From Leyella stercorea (GTDB lineage Bacteria; Bacteroidota; Bacteroidia; Bacteroidales; Bacteroidaceae): 64,000 bases of DNA. Below are positions 44,286 to 54,163 of the stretch, in pieces. A program made the position numbers and the translations under genes. Position 1 is the stretch's first letter, and every line of letters begins with the position of its first letter. Where the stretch lies: contig NZ_JAHQUY010000006.1 of assembly GCF_019052365.1 (NCBI RefSeq), forward strand, positions 6,315 through 70,314, given 5' to 3'. The notes under the pieces were generated by a model. The model searched no databases. It worked only from the letters and a program-made list of their open reading frames with translations, and had not been told where the DNA came from.

Positions 44286-46748
44286 TTATCTGAGTTCTGC
44301 TCCCAACTTAGTCTTCAGGTTGTTGATGAGCTTAGACATGATAGCCTCAATCTGCTTGTCGTTGAGAGTCTTTGTCTCGTCCTGCAGAATGAAGTTAACG
44401 GCGTAGCTCTTCTTGCCTTCCGGCAGGTTCTTGCCTTCGTACACGTCGAAGAGTTCTACGCTCTTGAGGAGCTTCTTCTCTGTCTGACGTGCAATCTGCT
44501 CAATCTGCTCGAATTGTACATTCTTGTCGAGAAGCAATGCGAGGTCGCGGCTTACCGACGGGAATTTGCAGATGTCGTGATAGAGCACCTCGTTCTTCTT
44601 GATGGCGCGCATCATGTTGTCCCAGTTGATGTCGGCATAGAACACCTCCTGCTCGATGTCCATCTTCTTGAGCAACTTGTGCGAAACGATGCCCATCTCG
44701 CAGAGCACCTTACCAGAGCGTGCCTTCAGAGCGAGCGCCTTGCCGAACACGTTGTTGTCTGACGACTCTGTAACGACGATGCCCGGGTTGACACCCAAGC
44801 GTGTGAAGATGTTCATCACATAAGCCTTCAATTCATAGAACGACGACTGCTCGTCAGCGTGTGCCCATGAGCCTTCAACGCGCTTGCCAGTGAGCCACAT
44901 GCCGAGATGCATCTCCTCGGTATAAGCCTTTATCGGGTCCTCATCGTTCTTCTTCTCCGGCGAGTAGTGGTAGCAGTTGCCGAACTCGAAGAAACGCAGG
45001 TTAGGCATCTTGTGGTTCACGTTGCGACCTACACTCTCCAGACCGCCGAAAAGCAGAGTCTGGCGCATAACACCGAGGTCAGAGCTCAGCGGGTTCATCA
45101 CCTTTACGGTTGTCTCCTCTGTGTAGCGGTTCAGTTCGGTATAGTATGCCGTCTTTGTGAGCGAGTTGTTGAGAATCTCGCGGAAGCCGCAGCCTACGAG
45201 CTGTTCTCCCACTACGTTCTGCCAGTGGTATGCCTTGTCCTCGTCGCCGAGGATTGTGAGCGACGACTTGAGCTGTGTCGGAATCTCTACATTATTATAT
45301 CCGTAGATGCGCAGAATATCCTCCACAACGTCGCACGGACGCTGTACGTCTACGCGATAAGCCGGCACGTCGAGCAGCAATCCCTCAGCTGTCTCCTCAA
45401 CGATCTTCATATCAAGGCTCTCCACGATGCTCTTTATCATATCATTGCCAATCTTCTTGCCAATCAGACGGTCTACATACTCGAAGTCGAGCTGCACACG
45501 TGCGTCGGCAATCGGAGTAGGATATACGTCCTTTATCTCCATGCTCACCTTTCCGCCAGCCAACTGCTTGCAAAGGATGGCAGCCTGTTTCAAGGCATAG
45601 ATTGTACCGTTCGGGTCTATGCCGCGCTCGAAACGATAGCTTGCGTCTGTGCTCAGGCCATGACGGCGTGCGCTCTTGCGTATCCATGTCTGGTGGAAGT
45701 AAGCGCTCTCCAGGACAACGTTTGTAGTTGTGTCGTATGTGCCCGAGCCCTTACCGCCGAAAATGCCAGCGATGCACATCGGCTCGTTGGCGTTGCAGAT
45801 GCTGAGGTCGTGCTCGCCGAGTGTGTGCTCCTCGCCGTCGAGAGTGACGAACTTTGTACCTTCGGGCTGAGTGCGCACAACAATCTTCTTGCCTTCCACC
45901 ATGTCGGCATCGAAGCAATGCATCGGCTGACCGTATGCCATCATCACATAGTTGGTGATGTCGACGATGTTGTTGATAGGACGCAGACCTACAATCTTCA
46001 GTTTGTCCTGCAACCACTCGGGGCTCTCCTTCACCTCGCAGCCTGTGATGCTTACGCAAGCATAGCGGCGGCAAGCCTCGGTGTTCTCTATCTCTATGTC
46101 GATAGGCATGTCGTTGTTGTCAGCGTTGAACTCAGAGCAGTCGGGACGGTGCAACGATGTCTCGTGACCGTTGCGCTTGAGCCAAGCATAGAGGTCGCGC
46201 GCTACGCCCCAGTGAGAGAGTGCGTCAGAGCGGTTGGCTGTGATGTCTATCTCGATAACCCAGTCGCTCTCCAAGTGATAATACTCGGCAGCAGGCTGAC
46301 CGACGGGAGCATCCTCCGGCAGCACGATGATGCCATCATGAGCGGTGCCCACGCCTATCTCGTCTTCGGCACAAATCATACCAAAAGACTCTACGCCGCG
46401 GAGCTTCGACTTCTTGATCGTAAACTCGCTGTCGCCGTCGTAGAGCACGCAGCCCAGGTCGGCAACGATAACCTTCTGACCAGCAGCTACGTTCGGTGCG
46501 CCGCAGACAATCTGCTGCGGTTCGCCCTTGCCGAGGTCGACGGTTGTGATATGAAGGTGGTCTGAATTAGGATGCAGTTCGCATGTGAGCACCTTGCCCA
46601 CGTACAGACCTTTCAATCCGCCACGGATAGTCTGCACTTCTTCAAGAGCGTCTACTTCGAGACCGCATGATGTCAGCGCGTCGGCTGTCTCCTGCGGTGT
46701 AAGGTCGAAATCGACATACTCCTTAAGCCATTTGTATGAAATCTCCAT
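44286..46748 (-). CDS. pheT: Phenylalanyl-tRNA synthetase beta subunit
   Basis: An 820-residue PheT. It starts MEISYKWLKEYVDFDL. The N-terminal tRNA-binding domain has KVLTCELHPNSDHLHI near residues 40-55, the B3/B4 editing domain is in the middle, the B5 domain contains DYPTPI-like sequence, and the ferredoxin-like anticodon domain is at the end (YHDICKFPSVSRDLALL). PheS is not in the window. The ATG at 46748 is chosen; the frame runs to 46790. A near-consensus promoter lies 40 bases upstream. It is followed by yebC. Confidence 0.96.
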   Translation of the reverse strand: MEISYKWLKEYVDFDLTPQETADALTSCGLEVDALEEVQTIRGGLKGLYVGKVLTCELHPNSDHLHITTVDLGKGEPQQIVCGAPNVAAGQKVIVADLGCVLYDGDSEFTIKKSKLRGVESFGMICAEDEIGVGTAHDGIIVLPEDAPVGQPAAEYYHLESDWVIEIDITANRSDALSHWGVARDLYAWLKRNGHETSLHRPDCSEFNADNNDMPIDIEIENTEACRRYACVSITGCEVKESPEWLQDKLKIVGLRPINNIVDITNYVMMAYGQPMHCFDADMVEGKKIVVRTQPEGTKFVTLDGEEHTLGEHDLSICNANEPMCIAGIFGGKGSGTYDTTTNVVLESAYFHQTWIRKSARRHGLSTDASYRFERGIDPNGTIYALKQAAILCKQLAGGKVSMEIKDVYPTPIADARVQLDFEYVDRLIGKKIGNDMIKSIVESLDMKIVEETAEGLLLDVPAYRVDVQRPCDVVEDILRIYGYNNVEIPTQLKSSLTILGDEDKAYHWQNVVGEQLVGCGFREILNNSLTKTAYYTELNRYTEETTVKVMNPLSSDLGVMRQTLLFGGLESVGRNVNHKMPNLRFFEFGNCYHYSPEKKNDEDPIKAYTEEMHLGMWLTGKRVEGSWAHADEQSSFYELKAYVMNIFTRLGVNPGIVVTESSDNNVFGKALALKARSGKVLCEMGIVSHKLLKKMDIEQEVFYADINWDNMMRAIKKNEVLYHDICKFPSVSRDLALLLDKNVQFEQIEQIARQTEKKLLKSVELFDVYEGKNLPEGKKSYAVNFILQDETKTLNDKQIEAIMSKLINNLKTKLGAELR

Positions 46749-46787
46749 TATATTGATTTTATTTTGTTTACTACTTGAAACTTTGTG

Positions 46788-46819
46788 CAAAAGTAATAAA
46801 ATTTGAGAAAGTGAGCAAA
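46788..46819 (-). promoter_or_regulatory. Promoter of pheT-yebC
   Basis: On the minus strand TTTG (46819-46816), exactly 20 bases, TACTTTTG (46795-46788). No T-box-like leader is present in the 40 bases before pheT. Confidence 0.72.
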
Positions 46820-46881
46820 ATTATGAATAATAAAAGTAGCAAGAGTTGCGTAGCAATGTTAAATTGCACACTATCAGATAC

Positions 46882-46920
46882 AAAAAAAGAGAAACGCTTG
46901 CATAAAAACGTTTCTCTTTT
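46882..46920 (-). terminator. Terminator of the tRNA-Pro pair
   Basis: AAAAGAGAAACG (46885-46896) and CGTTTCTCTTTT (46909-46920) form a perfect 12-base stem that ends 3 bases from the 3' end of the first tRNA-Pro, with a T-run on the minus strand. Confidence 0.88.
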
Positions 46921-46923
46921 CAG

Positions 46924-46997
46924 TCGGGGCGACAGGATTCGAACCTGCGACCACCTGGTCCCAAACCAGGCGCGCTACCGGACTGCGCTACACCCCG
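46924..46997 (-). tRNA. tRNA-Pro(TGG), distal copy
   Basis: A 74-base cloverleaf. The acceptor CGGGGTG pairs with CGCCCCG, the anticodon loop TTTGGGA gives anticodon TGG, and the T loop is GTTCGAATC. CCA is not encoded. It is identical to the copy at 47059-47132. Confidence 0.96.
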
Positions 46998-47058
46998 TTG
47001 GTGTTGATTATATTCAAGTTCCTCAGTTGAGAAACCCGTTGTTGCAATCGGAAAGAAG

Positions 47059-47132
47059 TCGGGGCGACAGGATTCGAACCTGCGACCACCTGGTCCCAAA
47101 CCAGGCGCGCTACCGGACTGCGCTACACCCCG
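47059..47132 (-). tRNA. tRNA-Pro(TGG), proximal copy
   Basis: Identical to the copy at 46924-46997, with a 61-base spacer between them. It lies directly behind the shared tRNA promoter block at 47139-47181. Confidence 0.96.
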
Positions 47133-47138
47133 TTTTCA

Positions 47139-47181
47139 AATTGCGAGTGCAAAGGTACAATTATTTTTTGACACAACCAAA
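47139..47181 (-). promoter_or_regulatory. tRNA-Pro promoter with the shared tRNA leader block
   Basis: On the minus strand TTTG (47181-47178), exactly 20 bases, then TACCTTTGCACTCGCAATT (47157-47139). The same 19 bases precede tRNA-Arg and tRNA-Lys in this window. Confidence 0.85.
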
Positions 47182-47301
47182 ATTTAGCACGTGTTTTTTC
47201 ACCAAACACCACAATAATCGAAACAATAATGCACAATAATAGCAAATAACATGCCACACTTTCCTACTCCACCTTTACTTGCAGACTCCAAACCGCATAA
47301 C

Positions 47302-47341
47302 GCAAAAGGCAGGCAATCCACACGGAAAGCCTGCCTTTTGC
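47302..47341 (-). terminator. Terminator of serine palmitoyltransferase
   Basis: GCAAAAGGCAGGC (47302-47314) pairs with GCCTGCCTTTTGC (47329-47341), a perfect 13-base stem 20 bases after the stop codon. Confidence 0.8.
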
Positions 47342-47360
47342 TGCATATAGAAATAATACA

Positions 47361-48551
47361 TTAGTCCTTAATGATGTCAAGTTCCTTGAACACACGCTTT
47401 AGAATCTGAACGCCACGCTCTACTTGCTCCTCTGTATGGGTTGCCATGAGCGCGAAACGCACGAGAGTATCCTGTGGGGCGCAAGCCGGCGGAATAACGG
47501 GGTTGATGAACACGCCATACTCGAAAGCCTTTGCTGTAGCAACGAATGTCTTCTCAACATCGTGAACATAGAGCGGAATAATCGGACTCTGTGTCTCTCC
47601 AATCTCAAAGCCCTCTTCCTTGAAGCGGCGGAGCGCGTAGCGTGTAACCTTCCAAAGGTCGTCGATGCGCTGCGGCTCATTCTGGATGATGTGCAGGGCC
47701 TCAAGAGCAGCTGCTGTAGCAGCCGGAGTGTTAGATGCGCTGAAAATGTATGTGCGACAAGTGTGGCGCAACCAGTTGATTGTGTCCTTATCGCCAGCGA
47801 TGAAACCACCGATAGAAGCCATCGACTTAGAGAATGTACCCATGATAAGGTCAACCTCATCGGTAAGTCCGAAGTGGTCGCAAACACCACGACCCTGCTT
47901 GCCAAACACACCGAGACCGTGAGCCTCGTCTACCATAATAGAGCAATTGTACTTATGCTTCAGTTCTACAATAGCAGGCAGATTAGCAAGGTCACCCTCC
48001 ATTGAGAACACGCCGTCAACGATGATGAGCTTGATAGCCTCCTCTGGAAGGTTCTTCAGCACGCGCTCAAGATCTTCCATATCGTTGTGCTTGTAGTGGA
48101 GCTGTGTAGCAAACGAGAGACGACGTCCGTCAACGATGCTGGCGTGGTCGCGATCGTCGCAGATGATATAGTCGCCACGACCAACAACTGCGGGGATTAC
48201 ACCGCTGTTCACGAAGAAACCTGTAGAGAAACAGAGAGCGTCGTCCTTGCCGATGTACTCAGAAAGTTCTTTTTCAAGCTGTACGTGAATATCGAGCGTA
48301 CCGTTGAGGAAGCGGCTACCTGCGCAACCAGAACCGTATTTGTCGAGAGCTGCCTTACCAGCATCAATGATGCGCTGATCGCCGGTAAGTCCGGTATAAG
48401 CGTTCGAGCCGAACATAAGGACCTTGTGTCCGCCCATTTCTACTTCTGTGCCCTGCTTGCTCGTAATCTCACGAAAATAGGGATAAACACCTTCTGCCAT
48501 GTACTTCTGTGGAAGGCGATAGCTTTTATACTTTTCTTGTAACTGTCCCAT
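47361..48551 (-). CDS. spt: Serine palmitoyltransferase-like aminotransferase-fold enzyme
   Basis: A 396-residue PLP enzyme of the alpha-oxoamine synthase family, which condenses an amino acid with an acyl-CoA. In Bacteroidetes this member makes 3-ketosphinganine from serine and palmitoyl-CoA, the first step of sphingolipids. Seen are GSNAYTGLTGDQRII near residues 48-62, GSRFLNGTLDIHVQLE near 78-93, the PLP-Asp in VDEAHGLGVFG, and the Schiff-base lysine in GTFSKSMASIGGF near 241. Glycine C-acetyltransferase is the nearest alternative, but the N-terminus and context favour Spt. It is divergent from a lipid kinase gene. Confidence 0.87.
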   Translation of the reverse strand: MGQLQEKYKSYRLPQKYMAEGVYPYFREITSKQGTEVEMGGHKVLMFGSNAYTGLTGDQRIIDAGKAALDKYGSGCAGSRFLNGTLDIHVQLEKELSEYIGKDDALCFSTGFFVNSGVIPAVVGRGDYIICDDRDHASIVDGRRLSFATQLHYKHNDMEDLERVLKNLPEEAIKLIIVDGVFSMEGDLANLPAIVELKHKYNCSIMVDEAHGLGVFGKQGRGVCDHFGLTDEVDLIMGTFSKSMASIGGFIAGDKDTINWLRHTCRTYIFSASNTPAATAAALEALHIIQNEPQRIDDLWKVTRYALRRFKEEGFEIGETQSPIIPLYVHDVEKTFVATAKAFEYGVFINPVIPPACAPQDTLVRFALMATHTEEQVERGVQILKRVFKELDIIKD

Positions 48552-48595
48552 TATAATTTAAATAGGTATATTTCAAATTTGTTATTTCCAAGGTG

Positions 48596-48603
48596 CAAAG
48601 GTA
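48596..48603 (-). promoter_or_regulatory. Candidate -7 box of the serine palmitoyltransferase gene
   Basis: TACCTTTG on the minus strand, followed by CAC, 45 bases before the start codon. No clear upstream TTTG is found. Confidence 0.5.
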
Positions 48604-48697
48604 CGAAAAATATGTTAAACACGCACATTTTTCGCAAGAAATATGACTTTTTGATATTTTTCACCAAACGAAATTCCTACGTGTAACATTATTTTAT

Positions 48698-48705
48698 TAT
48701 CTTTG
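48698..48705 (+). promoter_or_regulatory. Candidate -7 box of the lipid kinase gene
   Basis: TATCTTTG fits TAnnTTTG, 26 bases before the start codon at 48731. Confidence 0.5.
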
Positions 48706-48730
48706 TGCCTTATTTATAGCATTAATAAAT

Positions 48731-49762
48731 ATGAAGAAAAAAGCCATTTTCATAATCAACCTCATTTCAGGCACGTCGGACAAGGCTGCCATCCCCGGAC
48801 TGATCGACCAGCTTCTTGACAAAGAGAAGTTTGAATATGAAATCGCAATAACCGAATACGCCGGACACGCCTCGGAGATAGCCGCTAAGGCTAAGGATGA
48901 CGGCGTAGACATGGTTGTGGCTGTCGGAGGCGACGGCACCGTAAACGAAGTGGCACGCGCCATCGTGCACTCCAACACTGCTCTCGGCATCATACCATGC
49001 GGTTCGGGCAATGGACTGGCACGCCACCTGCAGTTGCCTATCAACGTAAAGAAGTCGATTGAAATAATAAACGCTTTCGAGGTGCGCGATCTCGACTACG
49101 GCATCATCAACGGCTACCCGTTCTTCTGCACCTGCGGAATGGGATTCGACGCCTTCATCAGCCTGAAGTTCGCCGAGGCTGGTAAACGCGGACCGCTCAC
49201 ATATATAGAGAATGTGCTGCGAGAAGGACTCAAATACGAGCCAGAGACATATACCGTGATGGCAGACGACGAGACGAGCCTGCACAAGGCATTCCTCATA
49301 TCGTGCGCCAACGCGTCGCAGTACGGCAACAACGCATATATCGCACCGCAAGCTTCCATGAGCGACGGACTGATGGATGTTATCATCATGGAACCGTTCG
49401 GACTCATCGACGCTCCGCAGATAAGCATCGAGATGTTCAACAAGACGCTCAACAAGAACAACTCGAAGATAAAGACATTCCGCTGCAAGAAGCTGCACGT
49501 TCATCGCGACAGCCCCGGCGCCATCCACTACGACGGCGACCCTGTAATGACTGGTGCGGACATAGACGTCGAGCTTAAGCCGAAGGGAATAAAGATCGTA
49601 GTGAACCCGTTCGCCGACAGAAACCAGCGCAAACCGAATGCGCTACAGAACGCTGCTACCGAACTGTTTAACGAGATAAATAACATACGCGAGGAAATAA
49701 GCAAGAGTCGACAGAAACTGCAGCAGTGGAGCAAAGCTGTGCAGAATAAGTTCGACTTGTAA
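48731..49762 (+). CDS. Diacylglycerol/sphingosine kinase-family lipid kinase
   Basis: A 343-residue protein of the DAGK catalytic family. The nucleotide-binding signature VVAVGGDGTVNEVARAI lies near residues 61-77, followed by GIIPCGSGNGLARHL near 84-98, and the C-terminal half has the usual beta-sandwich (VHRDSPGAIHYDGDPV near 256-271). Possible substrates are diacylglycerol, undecaprenol or sphingoid bases. It stands head to head with serine palmitoyltransferase, which makes a sphingoid substrate plausible, but nothing in the sequence proves it. A C-terminal coiled-coil-like tail extends from about 310. Confidence 0.87.
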   Translation: MKKKAIFIINLISGTSDKAAIPGLIDQLLDKEKFEYEIAITEYAGHASEIAAKAKDDGVDMVVAVGGDGTVNEVARAIVHSNTALGIIPCGSGNGLARHLQLPINVKKSIEIINAFEVRDLDYGIINGYPFFCTCGMGFDAFISLKFAEAGKRGPLTYIENVLREGLKYEPETYTVMADDETSLHKAFLISCANASQYGNNAYIAPQASMSDGLMDVIIMEPFGLIDAPQISIEMFNKTLNKNNSKIKTFRCKKLHVHRDSPGAIHYDGDPVMTGADIDVELKPKGIKIVVNPFADRNQRKPNALQNAATELFNEINNIREEISKSRQKLQQWSKAVQNKFDL

Positions 49763-49809
49763 TACAGCGGAGGCGCCACGCCTCCACCAACACATCTTTA
49801 CTATCACGA

Positions 49810-50502
49810 ATGTTTGCTTTTAAGAAGTTTGTAATCCACCAAGACCGCTGCGCCATGAAGGTGGGCACCGATGGCGTGCTACTCGGAGCATGGGCCAATG
49901 GCGGCTCACGCATTCTCGACATTGGCACTGGCACCGGACTCATTGCGCTCATGATGGCTCAGCGTTTCGCTAAAGCCACCATCGACGCCGTTGAGATAGA
50001 CGCTGAAGCCGCCACTCAGGCACGCGAGAACGTAGCCGCCACTGCATACGCCGACCGCATCAGCATTGCGGAAACAGCCATCCAGCTCTACCCTACTCAC
50101 CACAAGTACGACGCAATAGTGTCAAATCCTCCTTTCTTCATCGACAGCCTCATCAACCCCAACGCACAGCGTACCACAGCAAGACATGCTTGTGCGCTGA
50201 AATACTGCGAGTTATTCGCCGCCGTGAAAGCGCTACTCGATAGCGACGGCGAGTTCAGCGCTATAATACCTACGGAGTGTCTGCAAGCGTTCATTGCGGA
50301 AGCTTACAAGGCAGGACTTGCGATGTCACGCCAATGCGCCGTGCGCACCACCCCACGCAAACAACCTAAACGCCATCTTGTTGCGTTCCGTCACGCCTAC
50401 TGCAGATGCGAGAGAGAAATGGAGGAAGTATGCCTGCAAGAGGCAGACGGATCGAGATCAGAATGGTACGCTAATCTGACCGCTGATTTCTACATAAAAT
50501 AA
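49810..50502 (+). CDS. TrmN6-like tRNA adenine-N6-methyltransferase
   Basis: A 230-residue class I methyltransferase resembling the tRNA1(Val) adenine-37 N6-methylase (TrmN6/YfiC). It shows FVIHQDRCAMKVGTDGVLLG near residues 7-26, motif I ILDIGTGTGLIAL near 35-47, the acidic residue VEIDAEA and the catalytic NPPFF near 109-113. The N-terminal signature is typical for this family. It follows the lipid kinase by 47 bases containing a small GGAGGCG/CGCCTCC hairpin. Confidence 0.9.
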   Translation: MFAFKKFVIHQDRCAMKVGTDGVLLGAWANGGSRILDIGTGTGLIALMMAQRFAKATIDAVEIDAEAATQARENVAATAYADRISIAETAIQLYPTHHKYDAIVSNPPFFIDSLINPNAQRTTARHACALKYCELFAAVKALLDSDGEFSAIIPTECLQAFIAEAYKAGLAMSRQCAVRTTPRKQPKRHLVAFRHAYCRCEREMEEVCLQEADGSRSEWYANLTADFYIK

Positions 50503-50535
50503 CAGCAAAAATTCACTCATTAGCAGAATTTTAAG

Positions 50536-50543
50536 TAACTTTG
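50536..50543 (+). promoter_or_regulatory. Candidate -7 box of lon
   Basis: TAACTTTG fits TAnnTTTG and lies 39 bases before the lon start. The upstream element is not clear. Confidence 0.55.
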
Positions 50544-50582
50544 CACGGAAATACACACGCCCCGATACACAGATAACGAGAT

Positions 50583-53039
50583 ATGAATAAGAGAACGAGT
50601 ACTTCAATACAGATGATTGCCGATTACGACGGCGATATTTCAAATTTGTTCAACGTAAATATAGAAGGCGAATTGCCCATCCTTGCCACACGTAACATGG
50701 CAATGTTCCCGGGAGTGATTACTCCTGTCATCATCGGAAGAAAACAAAGCCTCAATCTGCTCGATCATTTACGCAAGAAGCAGGACATAAGTTTCGCTGT
50801 GTTCTGCCAACACGATCAGGAGGTTGAGCATCCAAGCACCAACGATCTCTTCGAATACGGAGTTTATGCACGCCTCGTAAAGATACTTGAACTGCCCGGA
50901 CCTGGCAATAACATTACAGCCATAATCCAGGGCTTGGGTCGTTGCCGTCTGAACAAGCTCACGACCAACAAGCCATTCCTCATGGGCGAAGTGGCACCGG
51001 CGATGGAGGAACTGCCCGCTGCCGACGACAAGGAGTTCAACACCGCAATGGATGACTTGCGCTCTACAACCATAGAGTATATCAGACAGAACGAAGACCT
51101 ACCCGACGAGTCACAGTTCGCTCTGAACAACATATCGAATGATGTTATAGCTGTCGACTTCGTATGTACGAATCTGCCCTTCTCGATAGACGACAAGGCT
51201 GAACTTATCTCTACAAGTTCTATCAAGGATCGTGTAATCAAGACGCTGAAGGTGCTGCACAAGGAGATTCAGTTGCTCGAACTGAAGCAGAATATCCGCA
51301 CAAAGACTCGCGAGGATCTCGATGAGCAGCAGCGCGAATACTTCCTGCAGCAGCAGATTAAGAACATAAAGGAGGAACTTGGCAGAGGCGAAGGTTCGCC
51401 AGAACGCAAGGAACTTGAGCAGAAAGCGGCTAAGAAGAACTGGTCGGAGGATGTTGCAAAGATTTTCCGTAAGGAACTCGACAAGCTCGATATGTTCAAC
51501 CCACAAAGTCCGGAGTATAGCATACAGTTCAACTATCTGCAGACAATGATTGCTTTGCCTTGGGGCGAATATACCAAGGACAATCTCGACCTGAAACGAG
51601 CACAGCGCATTCTCAACCACGACCACTACGGCATGGAGAAGGTAAAGGAGCGCATCCTCGAATACATGGCTGTGCTGAAGCTGCGCGGCGACCTCAAGTC
51701 GCCTATCATCTGTCTCTACGGCCCTCCGGGAGTAGGCAAGACTTCGCTCGGAAAGAGCATCGCCGCAGCCATGAAGCGCAAGTATGTGCGCATGTCGCTT
51801 GGCGGTCTGCACGACGAGAGCGAGATTCGCGGACACAGACGCACATACGTCGGAGCAATGCCCGGCAGAATCATCAAGAACATTCAGAAGGCAGGCTCTT
51901 CAAACCCTGTGTTTATACTCGACGAGATTGACAAGGTGACGCAGAACACCATCAACGGCGACCCGTCGTCTGCGCTGCTCGAAGTGCTCGACCCAGAGCA
52001 GAACAGCGCTTTCCACGACAACTATCTCGACGTCGACTACGACCTTTCAAAGGTTCTCTTCATTGCTACCGCCAACGACCTCAACACCATACCGCGTCCG
52101 TTGCTCGACCGTATGGAGCTTATCGAAGTGAGCGGCTACATCACAGAGGAGAAGATAGAGATTGCGAAACGCCATCTTATACCGCGCGAGATAGAAAACT
52201 GCGGACTCGACAAGAACGAGGAGAAGCCTACATTTACAAAGGCTGCAATCGAGAGAATCATTGAGCAATACACTCGTGAAAGCGGCGTGCGCCAGTTGGA
52301 GAAGCAGGTGAACAAGGCTCTGCGCAAGATTGCTTACAAAAAGGCGCTCGACAGCGAGGTGAACGAGAAGATTACGCCTAACGAAATTGAAGGATTGCTC
52401 GGCAAGGCTCCGTTCTACCGCGACATCTATCAGGGCAACAGCTATGCAGGTGTCGTTACGGGCTTGGCTTGGACAAGCGTGGGTGGCGAGATTCTGTTCA
52501 TCGAGACTTCGCTCAGCAAAGGCAAAACGGGCAAGTTGACGCTCACCGGCAATCTTGGCGACGTGATGAAGGAGTCGGCTGTCATCGCTCTCGAATATGT
52601 AAAAGCACATATCGACACACTCGGCGTAGACTATCGCATCTTCGACAACTGGAACATTCACATCCATGTACCAGAAGGTGCTACACCGAAGGACGGTCCG
52701 TCAGCAGGCATAACTATCGCAACATCAATTGCCTCGGCACTCACTCAGCGCAAGGTGCGCAAGAACACAGCAATGACTGGCGAAATCACGCTCCGCGGTA
52801 AGGTTCTGCCTGTTGGTGGCATCAAGGAGAAGATTCTTGCAGCAAAGCGTGCCGGCATCACCGACATCGTAATGTGCCAGGATAACCGTAAGGACATCGA
52901 GGAGATTCCTGAGATGTACCGCAAGGGTGTGGAGTTCCACTATGTCGAGAACGTACAAGATGTGTGGAAGTTTGCTCTCACCGACGAAATTGTAGACAAC
53001 CCTATTGATTTTAAAATTGAAGAAGAAAAGAAAGAATGA
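50583..53039 (+). CDS. lon: ATP-dependent protease Lon
   Basis: An 818-residue LonA protease that degrades misfolded and regulatory proteins in the cytoplasm. It has an N-terminal substrate-binding domain, a coiled-coil region, an AAA+ module with Walker [10 protein letters not shown] near residues 380-388 and Walker [10 protein letters not shown] near 440, and a Ser-Lys protease domain with DGPSAG near 702-707 (catalytic Ser) and the catalytic Lys in GGIKEK near 748. The stop codon overlaps the tgt start (ATGA), so the genes are coupled. Confidence 0.97.
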   Translation: MNKRTSTSIQMIADYDGDISNLFNVNIEGELPILATRNMAMFPGVITPVIIGRKQSLNLLDHLRKKQDISFAVFCQHDQEVEHPSTNDLFEYGVYARLVKILELPGPGNNITAIIQGLGRCRLNKLTTNKPFLMGEVAPAMEELPAADDKEFNTAMDDLRSTTIEYIRQNEDLPDESQFALNNISNDVIAVDFVCTNLPFSIDDKAELISTSSIKDRVIKTLKVLHKEIQLLELKQNIRTKTREDLDEQQREYFLQQQIKNIKEELGRGEGSPERKELEQKAAKKNWSEDVAKIFRKELDKLDMFNPQSPEYSIQFNYLQTMIALPWGEYTKDNLDLKRAQRILNHDHYGMEKVKERILEYMAVLKLRGDLKSPIICLYGPPGVGKTSLGKSIAAAMKRKYVRMSLGGLHDESEIRGHRRTYVGAMPGRIIKNIQKAGSSNPVFILDEIDKVTQNTINGDPSSALLEVLDPEQNSAFHDNYLDVDYDLSKVLFIATANDLNTIPRPLLDRMELIEVSGYITEEKIEIAKRHLIPREIENCGLDKNEEKPTFTKAAIERIIEQYTRESGVRQLEKQVNKALRKIAYKKALDSEVNEKITPNEIEGLLGKAPFYRDIYQGNSYAGVVTGLAWTSVGGEILFIETSLSKGKTGKLTLTGNLGDVMKESAVIALEYVKAHIDTLGVDYRIFDNWNIHIHVPEGATPKDGPSAGITIATSIASALTQRKVRKNTAMTGEITLRGKVLPVGGIKEKILAAKRAGITDIVMCQDNRKDIEEIPEMYRKGVEFHYVENVQDVWKFALTDEIVDNPIDFKIEEEKKE

Positions 53040-54163
53040 CTTTTGAACTGCAACATACCGACCCATGTAGCGACGCTCGCACTGGTATAATCACCACCGA
53101 CCACGGACAAATAAAGACCCCGATATTCATGCCTGTCGGCACGGTAGGTTCCGTAAAGGGAGTACATTTCAACGAACTCCGCGAACAAGTAAAGGCACAG
53201 ATAATTTTGGGCAACACCTACCATCTATACCTCCGCCCGGGTCTTGACACTCTACAAAAGGCAGGCGGACTGCATAAGTTCAACACATGGGACCGCCCGA
53301 TACTCACCGACTCTGGCGGCTTCCAGGTTTTCTCGCTCACCGGCATACGCAAGTTGCGCGAAGAAGGTTGCGAGTTCCGTTCGCACATCGACGGATCGAA
53401 GCACATCTTCACACCGGAGAACGTGATGGATACGGAGCGTATCATCGGTGCCGACATCATGATGGCATTCGACGAGTGTCCTCCGGGCGAGAGCGACTAC
53501 GAGTACGCAAAGAAGAGTCTCGGACTCACTCAGCGCTGGCTCGACCGTTGCGTCAAGCGTTTCAACGAAACAGAGCCGCTCTACGGTTACAACCAGAGTC
53601 TCTTCCCTATCGTGCAGGGCTGCAAGTACAAGGACTTGCGCCGCGAAGCAGCAAAGCACGTAGCCGACAAGGGAGCTGACGGCAACGCTATCGGCGGACT
53701 GGCTGTGGGCGAACCTACAGAGGTGATGTACGAGATGATTGAGGTGGTGAACGAGATTCTGCCAAAGGACAAGCCTCGCTACCTTATGGGCGTCGGCACT
53801 CCGCAGAACATACTTGAGGCTATTGAGCGCGGCGTAGACATGTTCGACTGCGTGATGCCTACACGCAACGGTCGCAATGCTATGCTCTTCACTTACGAAG
53901 GCACGATAAACATACGCAATAAGAAATGGGAGCAGGACTTCTCTCCTATCGACCCTGACGGATGCGACATCGACCGCATTCACACTAAGGCTTATCTACA
54001 CCACCTCTTCAAGGCGCAGGAGCTGCTGGCTATGCAGATTGCGAGCATTCATAACTTGGCATTCTACCTGCGACTGGTCACCGACGCACGCAAACACATA
54101 GAGCAAGGCGACTTCGTACAATGGAAAGCAAGCGTTATAGACAATCTCGGAAGAAGAATTTAA
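53036..54163 (+). CDS. tgt: Queuine tRNA-ribosyltransferase
   Basis: A 375-residue Tgt that exchanges guanine 34 for preQ1 in tRNAs with GUN anticodons, upstream of QueA (also in this window). It has the catalytic barrel with DSGGFQVFSL near residues 85-94, GADIMMAFDECPP near 136-148 and the nucleophile region MFDCVMPTRNGRN near 263-275. The zinc-binding CxCxxC expected before AYLHHL is not conserved: here the sequence is GCDIDRIHTKAYLHHL, with a single cysteine. It overlaps lon and is followed without a gap by lptG. Confidence 0.95.
   Translation: MTFELQHTDPCSDARTGIITTDHGQIKTPIFMPVGTVGSVKGVHFNELREQVKAQIILGNTYHLYLRPGLDTLQKAGGLHKFNTWDRPILTDSGGFQVFSLTGIRKLREEGCEFRSHIDGSKHIFTPENVMDTERIIGADIMMAFDECPPGESDYEYAKKSLGLTQRWLDRCVKRFNETEPLYGYNQSLFPIVQGCKYKDLRREAAKHVADKGADGNAIGGLAVGEPTEVMYEMIEVVNEILPKDKPRYLMGVGTPQNILEAIERGVDMFDCVMPTRNGRNAMLFTYEGTINIRNKKWEQDFSPIDPDGCDIDRIHTKAYLHHLFKAQELLAMQIASIHNLAFYLRLVTDARKHIEQGDFVQWKASVIDNLGRRI

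Noticed and set aside
44907..46565. 552-codon open frame opposite pheT
   Set aside because: Antisense shadow of pheT; composition and lack of motifs are typical of such shadows in this codon usage.
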